A stretch of DNA of 37,302 nucleotides from Hyphomicrobiales bacterium (lineage in GTDB: Bacteria > Pseudomonadota > Alphaproteobacteria > Rhizobiales > Beijerinckiaceae), in NCBI GenBank assembly GCA_003963405.1, contig RXIY01000096.1, forward strand, positions 1 through 37,302, in the 5' to 3' direction. Below the pieces are notes generated by a model. It was not told the DNA's origin, did no database searches, and saw nothing but the letters and a program-made list of their open reading frames with translations. The position numbers and the translations under genes are program-made. This document shows positions 15,614-25,087 of this stretch, piece by piece (the first letter of the stretch is position 1; each line of letters opens with the position of its first letter).

Positions 15614-16750
15614 ATGGCGGACGAGAACTGGCTCGATATTTGCTCCCTGGAGGAAGTTTCCGAGTCGCTACTCTGCCGCGTCAAAGCGGCTAATATCGAC
15701 TTTGCCGTCTCGTTCAAGGATGCACGAGTCGGAGTGGTTTCCAATATTTGCAACCACGTTGGCGGCCCTCTCGGCGACGGTCGGTTGGAAGGGGAATACA
15801 TTATCTGTCCGTGGCACAATTGGAAATTCCATCGTTGCACTGGGATCGGCGAACCCGGCTTCGAAGGAGATTGTGTTCCCGCTTATCCAGTGAAAGTCGT
15901 GAACGGGCGTGTTCTCGTCGATCTGAAAGCCGTCACAAAGCGCAAGAAGGCTCCGCACGAGCCAAACCCGCTTGCGAGGCGGGTCGAACGTTCGCCAGGC
16001 CCACTGCGTCTCGTAGGTATCTCGACTACGGTGATGGATCCCGCGAACCCAAGATTTTCCGGCTCGGACCACGTCCTCACTCAGGCCCTGGAAGCTGCCA
16101 ACGAACTCGGCGCCGAGACGCGATTGATCAAGTTGAACGACCTCCGATTCCGCGCCTGCGAAGGCTATTATTCCAAGTCCGCGCATGCGTGCACGTGGCC
16201 GTGTTCGATCACGCAAATGGATAAAAATGATCAGATGGATCGCGTCTATGAGGCGCTGGTGCATTGGGCCGATGCAATCCTCGTAGCGTCGCCTATCCGC
16301 TGGGGAGCTGCCTCCTCTCTTTATTTCAAGATGGCTGAGCGACTCAACTGCATTCAAAATCAGGTCACAATTAGCAATCGAGTTCTCATACGCAATAAGG
16401 TTGCAGGCTTCATCATCGTGGGCGGCCAGGACAATATTCAGGCGGTCGCCGGACAAATGCTCGGATTTTTCGCTGAGCTCGGATTCATATTCCCCCAATT
16501 TCCTTTTATAGCTCACTCGCGAGGCTGGTCGCATGAAGATATGGAGCGGAATGTTGAGATCGTGCGGCATTCGAAGGAACTGGCGGAGGGTGCCGCGGCG
16601 CTTGCAAAACGATGCCTCGATCTCGCGGAAGATCTGATCGCGCGCGACGAGGCTCCTGCTTCCATTCAACGCGGGGGCCGCAAGGCTCACCCGCTTAGCG
16701 TGGAGCGATCCGAGCCACAATTAGGCCAACGCGTTAAGCCCATTGACTGA
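15614..16750 (+). CDS. Rieske [2Fe-2S] - flavodoxin-fold (FMN reductase-like) fusion
   Basis: 378 aa. Residues about 5-110 form a Rieske ferredoxin domain with both ligand pairs: CNHVGG and CPWHNW. After a basic linker, residues about 130-340 have an NADPH-dependent FMN reductase/flavodoxin fold: LVGISTT as the phosphate-binding start, VASPIRWGAASS as the flavin-contacting loop, and GFIIVGGQDN. Three cysteines (ACEGYY and HACTWPCS) sit where iron-sulfur flavoproteins carry extra cluster ligands, so an additional cluster is possible but not shown. The protein could pass electrons between a flavin and the Rieske centre. The acceptor is unknown. It is not in an obvious operon with a dioxygenase. 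Confidence 0.85.
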   Translation: MADENWLDICSLEEVSESLLCRVKAANIDFAVSFKDARVGVVSNICNHVGGPLGDGRLEGEYIICPWHNWKFHRCTGIGEPGFEGDCVPAYPVKVVNGRVLVDLKAVTKRKKAPHEPNPLARRVERSPGPLRLVGISTTVMDPANPRFSGSDHVLTQALEAANELGAETRLIKLNDLRFRACEGYYSKSAHACTWPCSITQMDKNDQMDRVYEALVHWADAILVASPIRWGAASSLYFKMAERLNCIQNQVTISNRVLIRNKVAGFIIVGGQDNIQAVAGQMLGFFAELGFIFPQFPFIAHSRGWSHEDMERNVEIVRHSKELAEGAAALAKRCLDLAEDLIARDEAPASIQRGGRKAHPLSVERSEPQLGQRVKPID

Positions 16751-16955
16751 GAAGGGAGAAAAGCCGCTCGCTCAAAGATGTCTTGTCGCCGCCGAGAAGA
16801 AATTGAAGGGGGCGGCACTGAATACCTTCACAAAGAAGTGCGAGAGAGATGCGGCCAAAAGCATTTGTGACACTGCCGCCAATGAGAAAAACCTTCATGG
16901 AGCGGCGCGGACCAGCTTCACCAATAAGTGTGTGAAGGACTCCATCGCGCATTGA
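16743..16955 (+). CDS. PsiF-repeat-like small protein, possibly truncated
   Basis: About 70 aa, from a TTG at 16743 that overlaps the end of the Rieske fusion gene. Two similar units are visible: AAEKKLKGAALNTFTKKCERDA and, 27 residues later, AANEKNLHGAARTSFTNKCVKDS when split at their Cys. These match PsiF repeats. PsiF proteins normally have an export signal, and none is seen here. No ribosome-binding site precedes the TTG. It may be a 5'-truncated copy, or translated by coupling to the upstream gene. Confidence 0.45.
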   Translation: MTEKGEKPLAQRCLVAAEKKLKGAALNTFTKKCERDAAKSICDTAANEKNLHGAARTSFTNKCVKDSIAH

Positions 16956-17043
16956 GAAAATTTCGCAGCGTAGCCATGGAAAGAAAATGGAGCCGTGGCC
17001 GTGCTCGCTTTCGCATGTTCAGAGCGACTATAGAGAGGATTAA

Positions 17044-17367
17044 ATGACCGGACATATCAAACTCGCGGTGGGTGCGGCCCTAGCTGCTGCCATGGCTACC
17101 TTGGCGCCGAGCGCCGCATCGGCCCTGCCAGTAGCGACTGAAGGCGCTATTTCCCGCGCCGCGCCGGGCGTGGAGAAGGCCGGCTTGGTTTGCGACGATT
17201 GGGGACGTTGCTGGCGGACAGCCCCCTCTTACTATGGGGGCGGTTGGGGGCCAGGCCCTTACTATGGTGGAGGCTGGCGACCCCGCCCTTGTGTCCCTCG
17301 GCAATCAAATTTGGCTCGGGATTATCTGCGGCCTTTCATCACTCTGAAAGAGGTCTTGATTTCGTAA
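17044..17367 (+). CDS. Small secreted Gly/Tyr/Trp-rich protein
   Basis: 107 aa, with GAGAGGATTAA just upstream of the ATG. Residues 1-28 are a signal peptide (AVGAALAAAMATLAPSAASA). Then comes VEKAGLVCDDWGRCWRT and repeats of YYGGGWGPGP. Short exported proteins of this kind are common in Hyphomicrobiales and have no known function. The last 25 residues (after RPRP) depart from the Gly/Tyr pattern, so the original end may have been lost by a frameshift or junction. Confidence 0.65.
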   Translation: MTGHIKLAVGAALAAAMATLAPSAASALPVATEGAISRAAPGVEKAGLVCDDWGRCWRTAPSYYGGGWGPGPYYGGGWRPRPCVPRQSNLARDYLRPFITLKEVLIS

Positions 17368-17480
17368 CCAGGCAATTGGTTGGCTTCAGGCTTGGCGGGA
17401 AGGCAAAATTCAGGCAGCTTAGGAGTGCCGCAATGCCTGAGGGGGGCTATGCGCAGAGCTATAATAATAGAGAATCAACG

Positions 17481-17909
17481 ATGTATAAAAAAATCCTCAT
17501 TCCGATTGATCATGACGCACCTGAGATAGTCGAACGCTCGCTTGGCGTCGCCCAGGCCCTCGCCAATGCTGACGGCGGGGCGCAGCTGCGGCTGATCAAT
17601 GTACAACCGCTCGTACCCGTAAGCTTGCTTGGCTATCTCCCACCGAGCTTCGACGAAGACATGCAAAAAGACGCCGAGAAGAAACTTGCAGAAATCGCCG
17701 GCAAGCTGTCCTGGCCGTCTGTGGCGCCTTCGACTGTCGTGCGTTACGGCGCCGTCTATCCTGAGGTCCTTGCTGAAGCTGAAGACTGGGGGGCTGATTT
17801 GATAATCGTCGGTTCGCATCGGCCGGGAATGGCCACTTATCTTCTGGGCTCTAGCGCCGCTGCGATCGTGCGCCATGCGAAATGCTCGGTGCTGGTCGTG
17901 CGCGAATAG
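17481..17909 (+). CDS. Universal stress protein (UspA family)
   Basis: 142 aa, the usual single-domain length. It starts MYKKILIPIDHD, carries LRLINVQPLVPVS in strand 2, and ends with the ATP-binding-type signature ADLIIVGSHRPG, then LLGSSAAAIVRHAKCSVLVVRE. The G-x2-G-x9-G-S/T pattern is close to that of ATP-binding Usp proteins. The ATG at 17481 was chosen because family similarity begins there; the frame is open from 17190, but that part overlaps the preceding gene. A weak AGAG lies upstream. Role: general stress resilience. Confidence 0.9.
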   Translation: MYKKILIPIDHDAPEIVERSLGVAQALANADGGAQLRLINVQPLVPVSLLGYLPPSFDEDMQKDAEKKLAEIAGKLSWPSVAPSTVVRYGAVYPEVLAEAEDWGADLIIVGSHRPGMATYLLGSSAAAIVRHAKCSVLVVRE

Positions 17910-18189
17910 GCACTACGCTTCAAGCTTCGTTGATGAGCGGTCAGGGAAGGAATCTGATGTTCTACCCGGCGCAGGCGCAAGACTCGGCAGAATTGGAGTA
18001 GGTCGCGTCTCGACATGGCCGGAGAGACGCTAGCCTCCTGACGACTGGGCGTCCGAGCATTTGTCTACGGGCCCGAGACGGGATGGCCGGGACCACATAA
18101 TCCGGGGCTCACACTCTATATGAGGGCGGCGATGTCACGTTAACTCGCACAGAGTGTAATGAAGGGCTATTGGTCACCATTTCAGAGTG
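17910..18189. other. Intergenic stretch with no recognised gene
   Basis: No coding pattern or RNA gene was recognised. It separates UspA from an IS6-type relic and the first fused pump. Confidence 0.5.
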
Positions 18190-18402
18190 GTAGCGCCACG
18201 GATTTGCAATCTGAGATCGCCCTGAGGCGATGCCGATGGGTGGCGATGCGGAGCGGCAAGACACCGGAGCCCCTGCACGCTCGCTTCCGCTTTCGTAAAG
18301 GGGACATGGGAGTTTTCGGCGCGATTATTCAAACGTTTGTGCGATTGATCCTCGACGCCGGCATGATCTTTCCGCGCTGCGGCATAGGAGCCGAGCTTGT
18401 AG
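18190..18402 (-). mobile_element. IS6-family transposase relic (C-terminal part)
   Basis: The minus strand reads YKLGSYAAARKDHAGVEDQS followed by HKRLNNRAENSH and VPF. This is the C-terminal block of IS6-type transposases, including the N-R-A-E-N-S-H stretch that carries the catalytic Glu. A stop lies just upstream (near 18412) and the sequence drifts after about 18250, so only a fragment remains. No inverted repeats were found. It ends about 130 bases before the fused pump at 18536. The open plus-strand frame 18159-18539 is merely its antisense. Confidence 0.75.
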
Positions 18403-18535
18403 GGGAAAAGTCATTTTATCTTGAACTTGATATTTTTCTCCCGGCGATCGAAGGCGGGCATAGTAAACATGCTGTCTACCATCTTGTTGTGTCCACATTG
18501 GAATCCGCGATAGACGCCCGAACGATGAGAGATCT

Positions 18536-21500
18536 ATGAAGGTCAATGACCGAACGATACGGCGCGCCTTGATCGTCGTCGCGCTGGGCGGGCTCGCAGT
18601 TGGGCTTGTGGCCACGCTTGCGGCGCGGTCCGAGATCGCGCACTGGGCCTGGATCACTGGAACGGCGCCAGTTATCACAGTTCTCTTGTTTGCGATTGTC
18701 CGTGACCTGCGCGCCGGCCGAATGGGCGTCGATCTGCTGGCGCTCCTTTCGATGGCCGCGGCTCTTGCACTTGGCGAAACCCTCGCCGGAGTGATCGTCG
18801 CCGTCATGTACGCCAGCGGCCAGGCACTGGAAGACTACGCGGTCGGGCGCGCGGAACGAGACTTGAAAGCACTCATCGATCGCGCGCCGCGCGTCGCACA
18901 TCGAAAGCGCGGTGACGCCCTCGAAGATGTGCCGATCGACCAAGTCGCGGTTTGGGACACGATTCTCGTGAGCGCCGGCGAGGTCGTTCCGATCGACGGC
19001 CAGGTCGCTAGCTCCAGCGCCTTGATCGATGAGTCCATGTTGACAGGCGAGCCCCTCCCTGTGATGCGACAAGTCGGCGAAGCTGTGAGTAGCGGCACGA
19101 TCAATGTCGGCGAGACATTCGAGATGCGCGCCAGCGCGACAGCGGGCGACAGCGCTTATGCCGGAATCGTTCGGATGGTCACTGCGGCGCAGACCGCCAA
19201 GGCGCCATTTATCCGTATGGCGGATCGCTATGCGCTTCTACTCGTGCCCGTCACGCTTTGCATTACCGGCGTCACTTGGTGGCTGTCGGGTGATCCCATC
19301 CGAGCGCTGGCGGTGCTCGTTGCGGCGACGCCCTGCCCTTTGATCCTGGCTGCGCCGGCCGCCTTTATTGGAGGCACCGCGCAAGCTGCGCGCCGCGGCA
19401 TCTTGGTCAAGGGCGGCGGGCCGCTCGAGACGCTCGCGCGCATCCATACCGTGATGTTCGACAAGACCGGAACCTTGACGGTTGGCGGCGCTCGCCTCGT
19501 GGCCGTTGAGACCGCTCCTGGCGTGGCGCCCGACGAAGCGTTGCGGCTTGCAGCCTCTCTCGAACAGGCGTCGCACCATGTTCTGGCGGCGACGATCGTG
19601 TCCACAGCTCAAAGCAAAGGCCTCTCTCTTCACGCACCTGATAATGTTCGCGAGGCCTTGGGATCCGGATTGGAGGGCGTCATAGAGGGGCGCAAAGTCA
19701 GCGTCGGCTCACTCCAGTTCGTCCACGGCGAAGGCCGGCTCGAGGAATGGGCGCGCCGGGCCGCCCGGCGCGCATCCTGGCGTTCGGCGCTTACGGTGTT
19801 CGTGGCCGTCGACGGCCGCGTGATCGCAGTGCTTTTATTCGGCGACGAGCTACGCCGCGAAACGCCGCGAGCCATTCAGGCTCTGCGACGTGCTGGCGTC
19901 GCCAGGATCGTGATGGTGACGGGTGATCGTGCCGAACCGGCCGAAACGATCGGCGCGGCCCTCGATCTCGAGACGGTGCTTGCCGAGCGCGTTCCCTCCG
20001 ACAAGGTCGACGCGGTCGTCATGGAGCGACGGCTCGCTCCAACCTTGATGGTTGGCGACGGCATCAACGATGCCCCAGCTCTTGCCGCGGCAAATGTTGG
20101 CCTGGCCATGGGCGCGCGCGGAGCGAGCGCCTCCTCGGAGGCTGCAGACGCGGTCATTCTGGTCGATCGGCTGGATCGCGTCGCCGAGGCGGTTGCGATC
20201 GCCCGGCGTACGCGGGCGATCGCGATGCAAAGCATGATCGCGGGAATGGGCCTGTCGGGAATAACAATGATCGCCGCTGCGTTTGGATATGTGACTCCGG
20301 TCGCTGGAGCACTCATCCAAGAGGCCATCGACGTCAGTGTGATTCTGAATGCGCTGCGCGCGCTTGCGCCGCGGGGCGCCTTCGATCAGCCTCCGATGTC
20401 GGAAGCAGCAGCGACCGTTCTTCGCGAGGATCACGAAAGGATAGAGATTAGCCTTGAGCGCCTACGTCAAATCGCAGACGCGCTGGATGGCGCAGAGGCG
20501 GCCGAGGCGGTCGAACATGTTCTCGAGGCCAATCGGATTGTGGAGACGGTCATCGTCGGACACGAACGCGAGGACGAAGAGACGATCTATCCGCGCGTAT
20601 CGAAGTATCTCAACGACAGCCATGGGTTGAGCGCCATGAGCCGCGCCCATCGTGAAATCTTGCATCAGGCCAGGCTGTTGGGGCGCTTGTCGGACGGGCT
20701 GCGGCCGAATGAGGCTGAACCCTATCTCATACGCGACGCCCAGCGTATCATTGAGTCCATCGAATCTCTGGTGCATATACACAACGCGCAGGAAGAAGAC
20801 ATTTATGAGCACGCTGCGGCCCGGCTGGGCCTTGAGGCGAGTGCGCCGCGCGATGGGACGCCGAGGATGCATTCCGGACGTGGATCTGCGGCATTTGAAC
20901 ATGCGCTCGAAAGCGCGTCCGAAGGCAGAGGACGTTGGCCAATGCTCGCGGGCGCGCTGATCCTCCTTGCTCTGGTGGCCGGCGGCGCTTATTGGGGCGG
21001 CGACTTTTTTGCTCGCTTTCGCCCTGGGGTGCCCTTGGCGGAACGCAAATTGAGCGAGATTAAGACCGTGGGCGTTGTCAGCGGCGAGACGGAAATGCCG
21101 ATCACAGCTAGCGTCTCTGGGGTCATCGCGGCGGTTTCTTGCGACATCGGTTCCATTGTGAAGGCTGGGCAGGTTTGCGCGGAAATCGACTCCCGCCCGT
21201 ACCGTCTCATTGTCGAACGCAGCAATGCCGATCTGACTCTCGCCAATGGCCGGCTCACGAAGGCCAAAGCCCAATTTGCTCGCGCGCAAGCGACCTATGA
21301 GCGAGCCCAGAATCTCTCTAACCGCAAAGCTATCGCCTCCAGCGCGCTGACGGCCTCGCAAAAACTATTGGAGCAAAGGCAGGCGGACGTCGTACGTGCA
21401 GAAGCCTCCGTCGCCCTGATCGAAGCGGCGCTCAGTTCGGCGCGAGGCGATCTCGAGCGCACCTCCATCCTTTCGCCAATTGAGGGGACCGTGGTCGCGC

Positions 21501-21973
21501 GAGACGTCCGGACCGGCCAAACGGTTGTCGCCGGCCATCCTCTGTTTCGCGTCGTCGCCGATCCTCGCATCGTGAAAATCAGAGTTAGCGTCGATGTACG
21601 AGTTGCCACCGCACTGCGAGTCGGCGACGCGGTGTCGTTCAGCGTCGAGCGGGAGCCCGACTATCGGTTCGAAGGCCAGGTAACGCAGATTTCCATTGAC
21701 CCGAGGGCGACGGAACCCTCCGGGAAATATGACGTCGTCGTCACCGCGGCCAATCCGGATCTGCGGCTCGCGCCGGGTATGTCGACGACGATCCGGATGA
21801 CGCCTCGGAGTCAGGCCGCTCCCGCCGCCCGACGACGACATAAGTCTCCGTCCCAATCTGCCGATGACGCCGTCAGTCAAAAACGGCGACAGCATACCCG
21901 TAGCCTCGGACGGAGCGTTCTTGCGCGCCATTTAGGAGGCGGCGATAATCAAACAGGCGCCACGGCCGGCTGA
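18536..21973 (+). CDS. P1B-5-type metal ATPase fused to hemerythrin and HlyD-like adaptor domains
   Basis: 1145 aa, in one uninterrupted frame. Residues 1 to about 610 are a P1B ATPase without N-terminal metal domain: TGEP (about 169), TPC metal motif T265-P-C267, DKTGTLT with Asp309, and GDGINDAPAL (about 507). The usual HP dipeptide reads HH in EQASHHVLA. Residues about 626-761 are a hemerythrin HHE domain (H633 in EDHERI, GHEREDEE, HIHNAQEED). TPC plus C-terminal hemerythrin defines P1B-5 ATPases such as Sinorhizobium Nia (Ni/Fe export). Unusually, a membrane helix (about 801-822) then leads to a HlyD-type adaptor (about 838-1090): SGVIAAVSCDIG, coiled coil, SPIEGTVVARDV. The last 50 residues are basic and low-complexity. 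The ABC gene follows after 30 bases, suggesting one operon. Confidence 0.92.
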   Translation: MKVNDRTIRRALIVVALGGLAVGLVATLAARSEIAHWAWITGTAPVITVLLFAIVRDLRAGRMGVDLLALLSMAAALALGETLAGVIVAVMYASGQALEDYAVGRAERDLKALIDRAPRVAHRKRGDALEDVPIDQVAVWDTILVSAGEVVPIDGQVASSSALIDESMLTGEPLPVMRQVGEAVSSGTINVGETFEMRASATAGDSAYAGIVRMVTAAQTAKAPFIRMADRYALLLVPVTLCITGVTWWLSGDPIRALAVLVAATPCPLILAAPAAFIGGTAQAARRGILVKGGGPLETLARIHTVMFDKTGTLTVGGARLVAVETAPGVAPDEALRLAASLEQASHHVLAATIVSTAQSKGLSLHAPDNVREALGSGLEGVIEGRKVSVGSLQFVHGEGRLEEWARRAARRASWRSALTVFVAVDGRVIAVLLFGDELRRETPRAIQALRRAGVARIVMVTGDRAEPAETIGAALDLETVLAERVPSDKVDAVVMERRLAPTLMVGDGINDAPALAAANVGLAMGARGASASSEAADAVILVDRLDRVAEAVAIARRTRAIAMQSMIAGMGLSGITMIAAAFGYVTPVAGALIQEAIDVSVILNALRALAPRGAFDQPPMSEAAATVLREDHERIEISLERLRQIADALDGAEAAEAVEHVLEANRIVETVIVGHEREDEETIYPRVSKYLNDSHGLSAMSRAHREILHQARLLGRLSDGLRPNEAEPYLIRDAQRIIESIESLVHIHNAQEEDIYEHAAARLGLEASAPRDGTPRMHSGRGSAAFEHALESASEGRGRWPMLAGALILLALVAGGAYWGGDFFARFRPGVPLAERKLSEIKTVGVVSGETEMPITASVSGVIAAVSCDIGSIVKAGQVCAEIDSRPYRLIVERSNADLTLANGRLTKAKAQFARAQATYERAQNLSNRKAIASSALTASQKLLEQRQADVVRAEASVALIEAALSSARGDLERTSILSPIEGTVVARDVRTGQTVVAGHPLFRVVADPRIVKIRVSVDVRVATALRVGDAVSFSVEREPDYRFEGQVTQISIDPRATEPSGKYDVVVTAANPDLRLAPGMSTTIRMTPRSQAAPAARRRHKSPSQSADDAVSQKRRQHTRSLGRSVLARHLGGGDNQTGATAG

Positions 21974-22003
21974 AGTTCGTCGGCGCTAAGTTGGGTTTGC
22001 TCG

Positions 22004-22729
22004 ATGGATCAGCCCGCGATAACGCGCCCTGCCGTTTTCCTCGCGCGGGGCCTATGCAAGAGTTACGTTTCGGGTGAGCGCGTAATCTATGCGCTACGCA
22101 ATCTGGATCTCGACATCTACGAGGGCGAGTTTGTCGTTCTACTGGGGCCCTCCGGATCTGGAAAGTCGACATTGCTCAATATTCTCGGCGGGCTCGATAC
22201 GCCGACCTCGGGAAATGCTGCTTGGAGGGAACACGTACTGACGGGGGCGAGCGAAGCGGAGCTCACACGCTATCGACGCGAACATGTCGGGTTCGTATTT
22301 CAATTTTACAATCTGATACCCAGCCTCACTGTATTGGAAAATGTCCAACTCGTCGCGGAGATCGCCTTAAATCCAATAAGGCCGGAAGTTGCGCTGGATC
22401 TCGTCGGGCTCTCTGAAAGGCTTGACCATTTCCCGTCGCAGCTTTCGGGCGGAGAGCAGCAGCGCGTCGCTGTCGCGCGTGCGATTGTTAAACGACCGGA
22501 TGCGCTTCTATGCGACGAACCGACAGGCGCCCTCGATCTTGAAACCGGCAAAATGGTCCTTGCGGCGATCGCCCGCGCGAATGTAGAGATCAGGTCAACG
22601 ACGATCGTCATTACACATAACAGTTCTATAGGGGGAATGGCCGACAGAGTCCTGCGTCTCAGCCAAGGCCGCATTAGCGCTGTCGAACACAATCGTCGCA
22701 AGATCGAGCCAAAGGATTTGAGCTGGTGA
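22004..22729 (+). CDS. ABC transporter ATP-binding protein (LolD/MacB-like)
   Basis: 241 aa. Walker A is GPSGSGKST (about residues 48-56), the Q-loop lies in [12 protein letters not shown], the signature is LSGGEQQR (about 147), Walker B is [11 protein letters not shown], and the switch His is in [21 protein letters not shown] is typical of the MacB/LolD class that powers FtsX-like permeases. These move lipoproteins, peptides or antibiotics, or act mechanically on the envelope. Its stop overlaps the permease start by four bases, so translation is coupled. Short and soluble; no fused permease. Confidence 0.95.
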   Translation: MDQPAITRPAVFLARGLCKSYVSGERVIYALRNLDLDIYEGEFVVLLGPSGSGKSTLLNILGGLDTPTSGNAAWREHVLTGASEAELTRYRREHVGFVFQFYNLIPSLTVLENVQLVAEIALNPIRPEVALDLVGLSERLDHFPSQLSGGEQQRVAVARAIVKRPDALLCDEPTGALDLETGKMVLAAIARANVEIRSTTIVITHNSSIGGMADRVLRLSQGRISAVEHNRRKIEPKDLSW

Positions 22730-25086
22730 GCATGCTCGATCGAAAGGTTCTCCGTGACCTTTGGAACCTACGTGGGCAGGTGGTGACGATTGCGCTTCTT
22801 GTCGCCGCTGGCGTCACGGTCCTAGTCGGATCGGTCAGCGCCTATGTTTCTCTCGTCACAACAGCGGAGAATTATTATCGGATGAATCGCTTCGCAGTGC
22901 TTTGGGCCGATGTGAAGCGCGCCCCGCGCAATTTGGCGGGTAGGATCAGCGAAATTCCCGGGGTCGGCATCGTCGAAGCGCGTGTTGTTAAAGAGGTCCG
23001 GGTCGACTGGCCGCAATCGGAAACGGCAGTGTCCGGGCGGATGATCTCGCTCCCCGACGCAGGGCAATCGGAATTGAACGGCCTCACGATTTCGATCGGG
23101 CGTTCCGTCGATCCGGCTCAGCGGGACGAGGCGGTCATCAACGCGGCTTTTGCGGAGAGCTGGAACGTTAGACCTGGCGACGCCATAGACGTCGTTCTAA
23201 ACGGACATGCGCAGAAATTCCGCATCGTCGGGATCGCAAATTCTCCCGAGTTCGTCTATGCGGCGACCCCTGGCAAGCCGCTCCCAGACGATCGCACCTT
23301 TGTAGTCATGTGGGTCGCAGAAAGGGCGGTCGCTGCTGCTTTCAACATGGAAGGCGCGTTCAATTCACTCACGTTGTCGCTCGCTCCCGAGGCGATGGAG
23401 GCTCAGGTGATCGCCGAGATCGATAGAATCTTGGCGCCTTATGGAGCGGTTGGCGCCTTCGGGCGGCGCGATCAGCCCTCACATCGCTTTCTCTCCGACG
23501 AACTCGCTGAGCAGCGAACGCTGGCCTTGACGGCGCCACTCATCTTTTTTTCGATTGGAGCGTTTCTGCTCAATATCGTGCTGACACGGCTAATCGAGGC
23601 ACAGCGCGAGCAGATCGCGGCTTTAAAGGCGCTCGGCTTCCCTTCCGTCCCGATCGCCATGCATTACGCAAAATTTGTCGGAACAATCGCTCTCGCCGGT
23701 TCCCTCGCAGGCGTCTTCATGGGGATTCGTTACGGGCAGGGAATGGTGGCCAATTACCGACCATTTTTCCGCTTTCCGGACCTCGTTTATGTCGTACCGA
23801 CCTGGCTCCCTGTCCTGGCGACATTGGCAAGTCTCGCTTCGGCCTTGAGCGGCGCGGCGCTGGCGGTACGGCGGGTGCTAAGGTTGACCCCGGCGGAGGG
23901 AATGCGCCCGGAGACGCCTGCGGGCGTCGCATTTCGCTTTGCCGACGAACCAATTCTAAGGAGATGGGGCCCCCGCACGAAGATGGTCTGGCGCGCGATC
24001 CTCGGCCGACCTGTGAAATCCGCATTGACCGTCCTCGGTCTAGCGCTCGCATTGCCGATGGTTGTCATGGGTCTGTTCTGGTGGGACGCTCTCGCCTACA
24101 TGGTCGACGTCCAGTTTCGATTCGTCGAGCGCGCTGATGGGACCGTCACGATTGATGAACCCGTCTCTGATCGGGCTGTCCGTGAGATTGCGCATTTGTC
24201 GGGGGTTTGGGCGGCAGAGGGGTTGCGTGTCGTTCCTGTGCGGCTTTCGGCCGGCCACCTTAATTATCGCATGACGCTCACTGGCCTGGACGCCGACGCG
24301 GTCTTGCGCGCGCCCCGGGACGAGCGTCTGAGGGTCCATGCAGCCCCCCCAGAAGGACTGCTGTTGACTCGCGGTCTTGCCGATAGGTTGCATGTCGCGA
24401 GGGGGTCGGTCGTTGTCGTAGAATGCCTCGAAGGTCGCCGGGACGTGTTCCAGTTACCAGTCGCTGCCATCGTCGACGAGGCCCTCGGTTACAACGCTTA
24501 CGTGGAAATTGGCGCACTCAACCGCTTGCTTCACGAAGGACGGGTGGTCAACCAAGTCGTCATGAGCGTCGATCCAACGCAATCGAATTCGATTTGGCGA
24601 CGACTCGCGGAACGTCCGCACGTGATGACGACATCGGTCAAATCGGCGTGGCTGCGCATCTTCGATGAAAAAATCGGCGGGCTTGTCGTTCTTGCCGCCG
24701 TCGTACTGACGGCCTTTGGCGTAATCATCAGCGTGGCGATCGTCTATAACAGCGCTCGCATCGCCCTGCAGGAGCGCGCATGGGAGCTGGCGAGTCTCTG
24801 CATCCTGGGCTTTACGCGCGGGGAAGTGTCAAGGATTCTTTTGGCGGAGCTCGGCGTGCAAATCGCAACATCCATCCCCTTGGGCCTCGTGCTCTCGCAA
24901 TATATCGTGACGGTCATTCTTGCCGCGCGCAGCAATGAGAGCTTTAGCATTCCGCCTGTCATCAGCAACGCCACCTTCGCCTCCGCGACGCTTATTGTGT
25001 TCGGCGCAGGCGCGGCAAGCGCGTTGCTCGTGTGGCGGCGGATTGATCGGCTAGACCTCACGACGGTTTTGAAGACGCGAGAATGA
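22726..25086 (+). CDS. FtsX-like ABC transporter permease
   Basis: 786 aa from GTG 22726, nine bases after AAAGGA; an ATG at 22732 is the alternative. The layout is a long FtsX-type permease with two FtsX cores. It has one membrane helix near residue 15-35 and a large extracytoplasmic domain. A three-helix bundle follows ([20 protein letters not shown] through [12 protein letters not shown]-type helices), then a second extracytoplasmic domain and a final bundle ending in [14 protein letters not shown]. The family partners with a LolD-type ATPase and often a HlyD adaptor, exactly the flanking genes here. Substrate unknown; similar DevC/HrtB-like systems export glycolipids or relieve metal/heme stress. 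Confidence 0.92.
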   Translation: MSMLDRKVLRDLWNLRGQVVTIALLVAAGVTVLVGSVSAYVSLVTTAENYYRMNRFAVLWADVKRAPRNLAGRISEIPGVGIVEARVVKEVRVDWPQSETAVSGRMISLPDAGQSELNGLTISIGRSVDPAQRDEAVINAAFAESWNVRPGDAIDVVLNGHAQKFRIVGIANSPEFVYAATPGKPLPDDRTFVVMWVAERAVAAAFNMEGAFNSLTLSLAPEAMEAQVIAEIDRILAPYGAVGAFGRRDQPSHRFLSDELAEQRTLALTAPLIFFSIGAFLLNIVLTRLIEAQREQIAALKALGFPSVPIAMHYAKFVGTIALAGSLAGVFMGIRYGQGMVANYRPFFRFPDLVYVVPTWLPVLATLASLASALSGAALAVRRVLRLTPAEGMRPETPAGVAFRFADEPILRRWGPRTKMVWRAILGRPVKSALTVLGLALALPMVVMGLFWWDALAYMVDVQFRFVERADGTVTIDEPVSDRAVREIAHLSGVWAAEGLRVVPVRLSAGHLNYRMTLTGLDADAVLRAPRDERLRVHAAPPEGLLLTRGLADRLHVARGSVVVVECLEGRRDVFQLPVAAIVDEALGYNAYVEIGALNRLLHEGRVVNQVVMSVDPTQSNSIWRRLAERPHVMTTSVKSAWLRIFDEKIGGLVVLAAVVLTAFGVIISVAIVYNSARIALQERAWELASLCILGFTRGEVSRILLAELGVQIATSIPLGLVLSQYIVTVILAARSNESFSIPPVISNATFASATLIVFGAGAASALLVWRRIDRLDLTTVLKTRE

Positions 25087-25087
25087 A

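Noticed and set aside
15668-16720. 350-codon minus-strand open frame
   Set aside because: Fully antisense to the Rieske-flavodoxin fusion, whose motifs are intact; the translated text has no domain.
18159-18539. Open 126-codon plus-strand frame upstream of the fused pump
   Set aside because: It is the antisense of the IS6-type transposase relic readable on the minus strand (NNRAENSH block), a well-known source of false genes.
20462-21361. 299-codon minus-strand open frame
   Set aside because: Antisense to the hemerythrin and adaptor parts of the fused pump.
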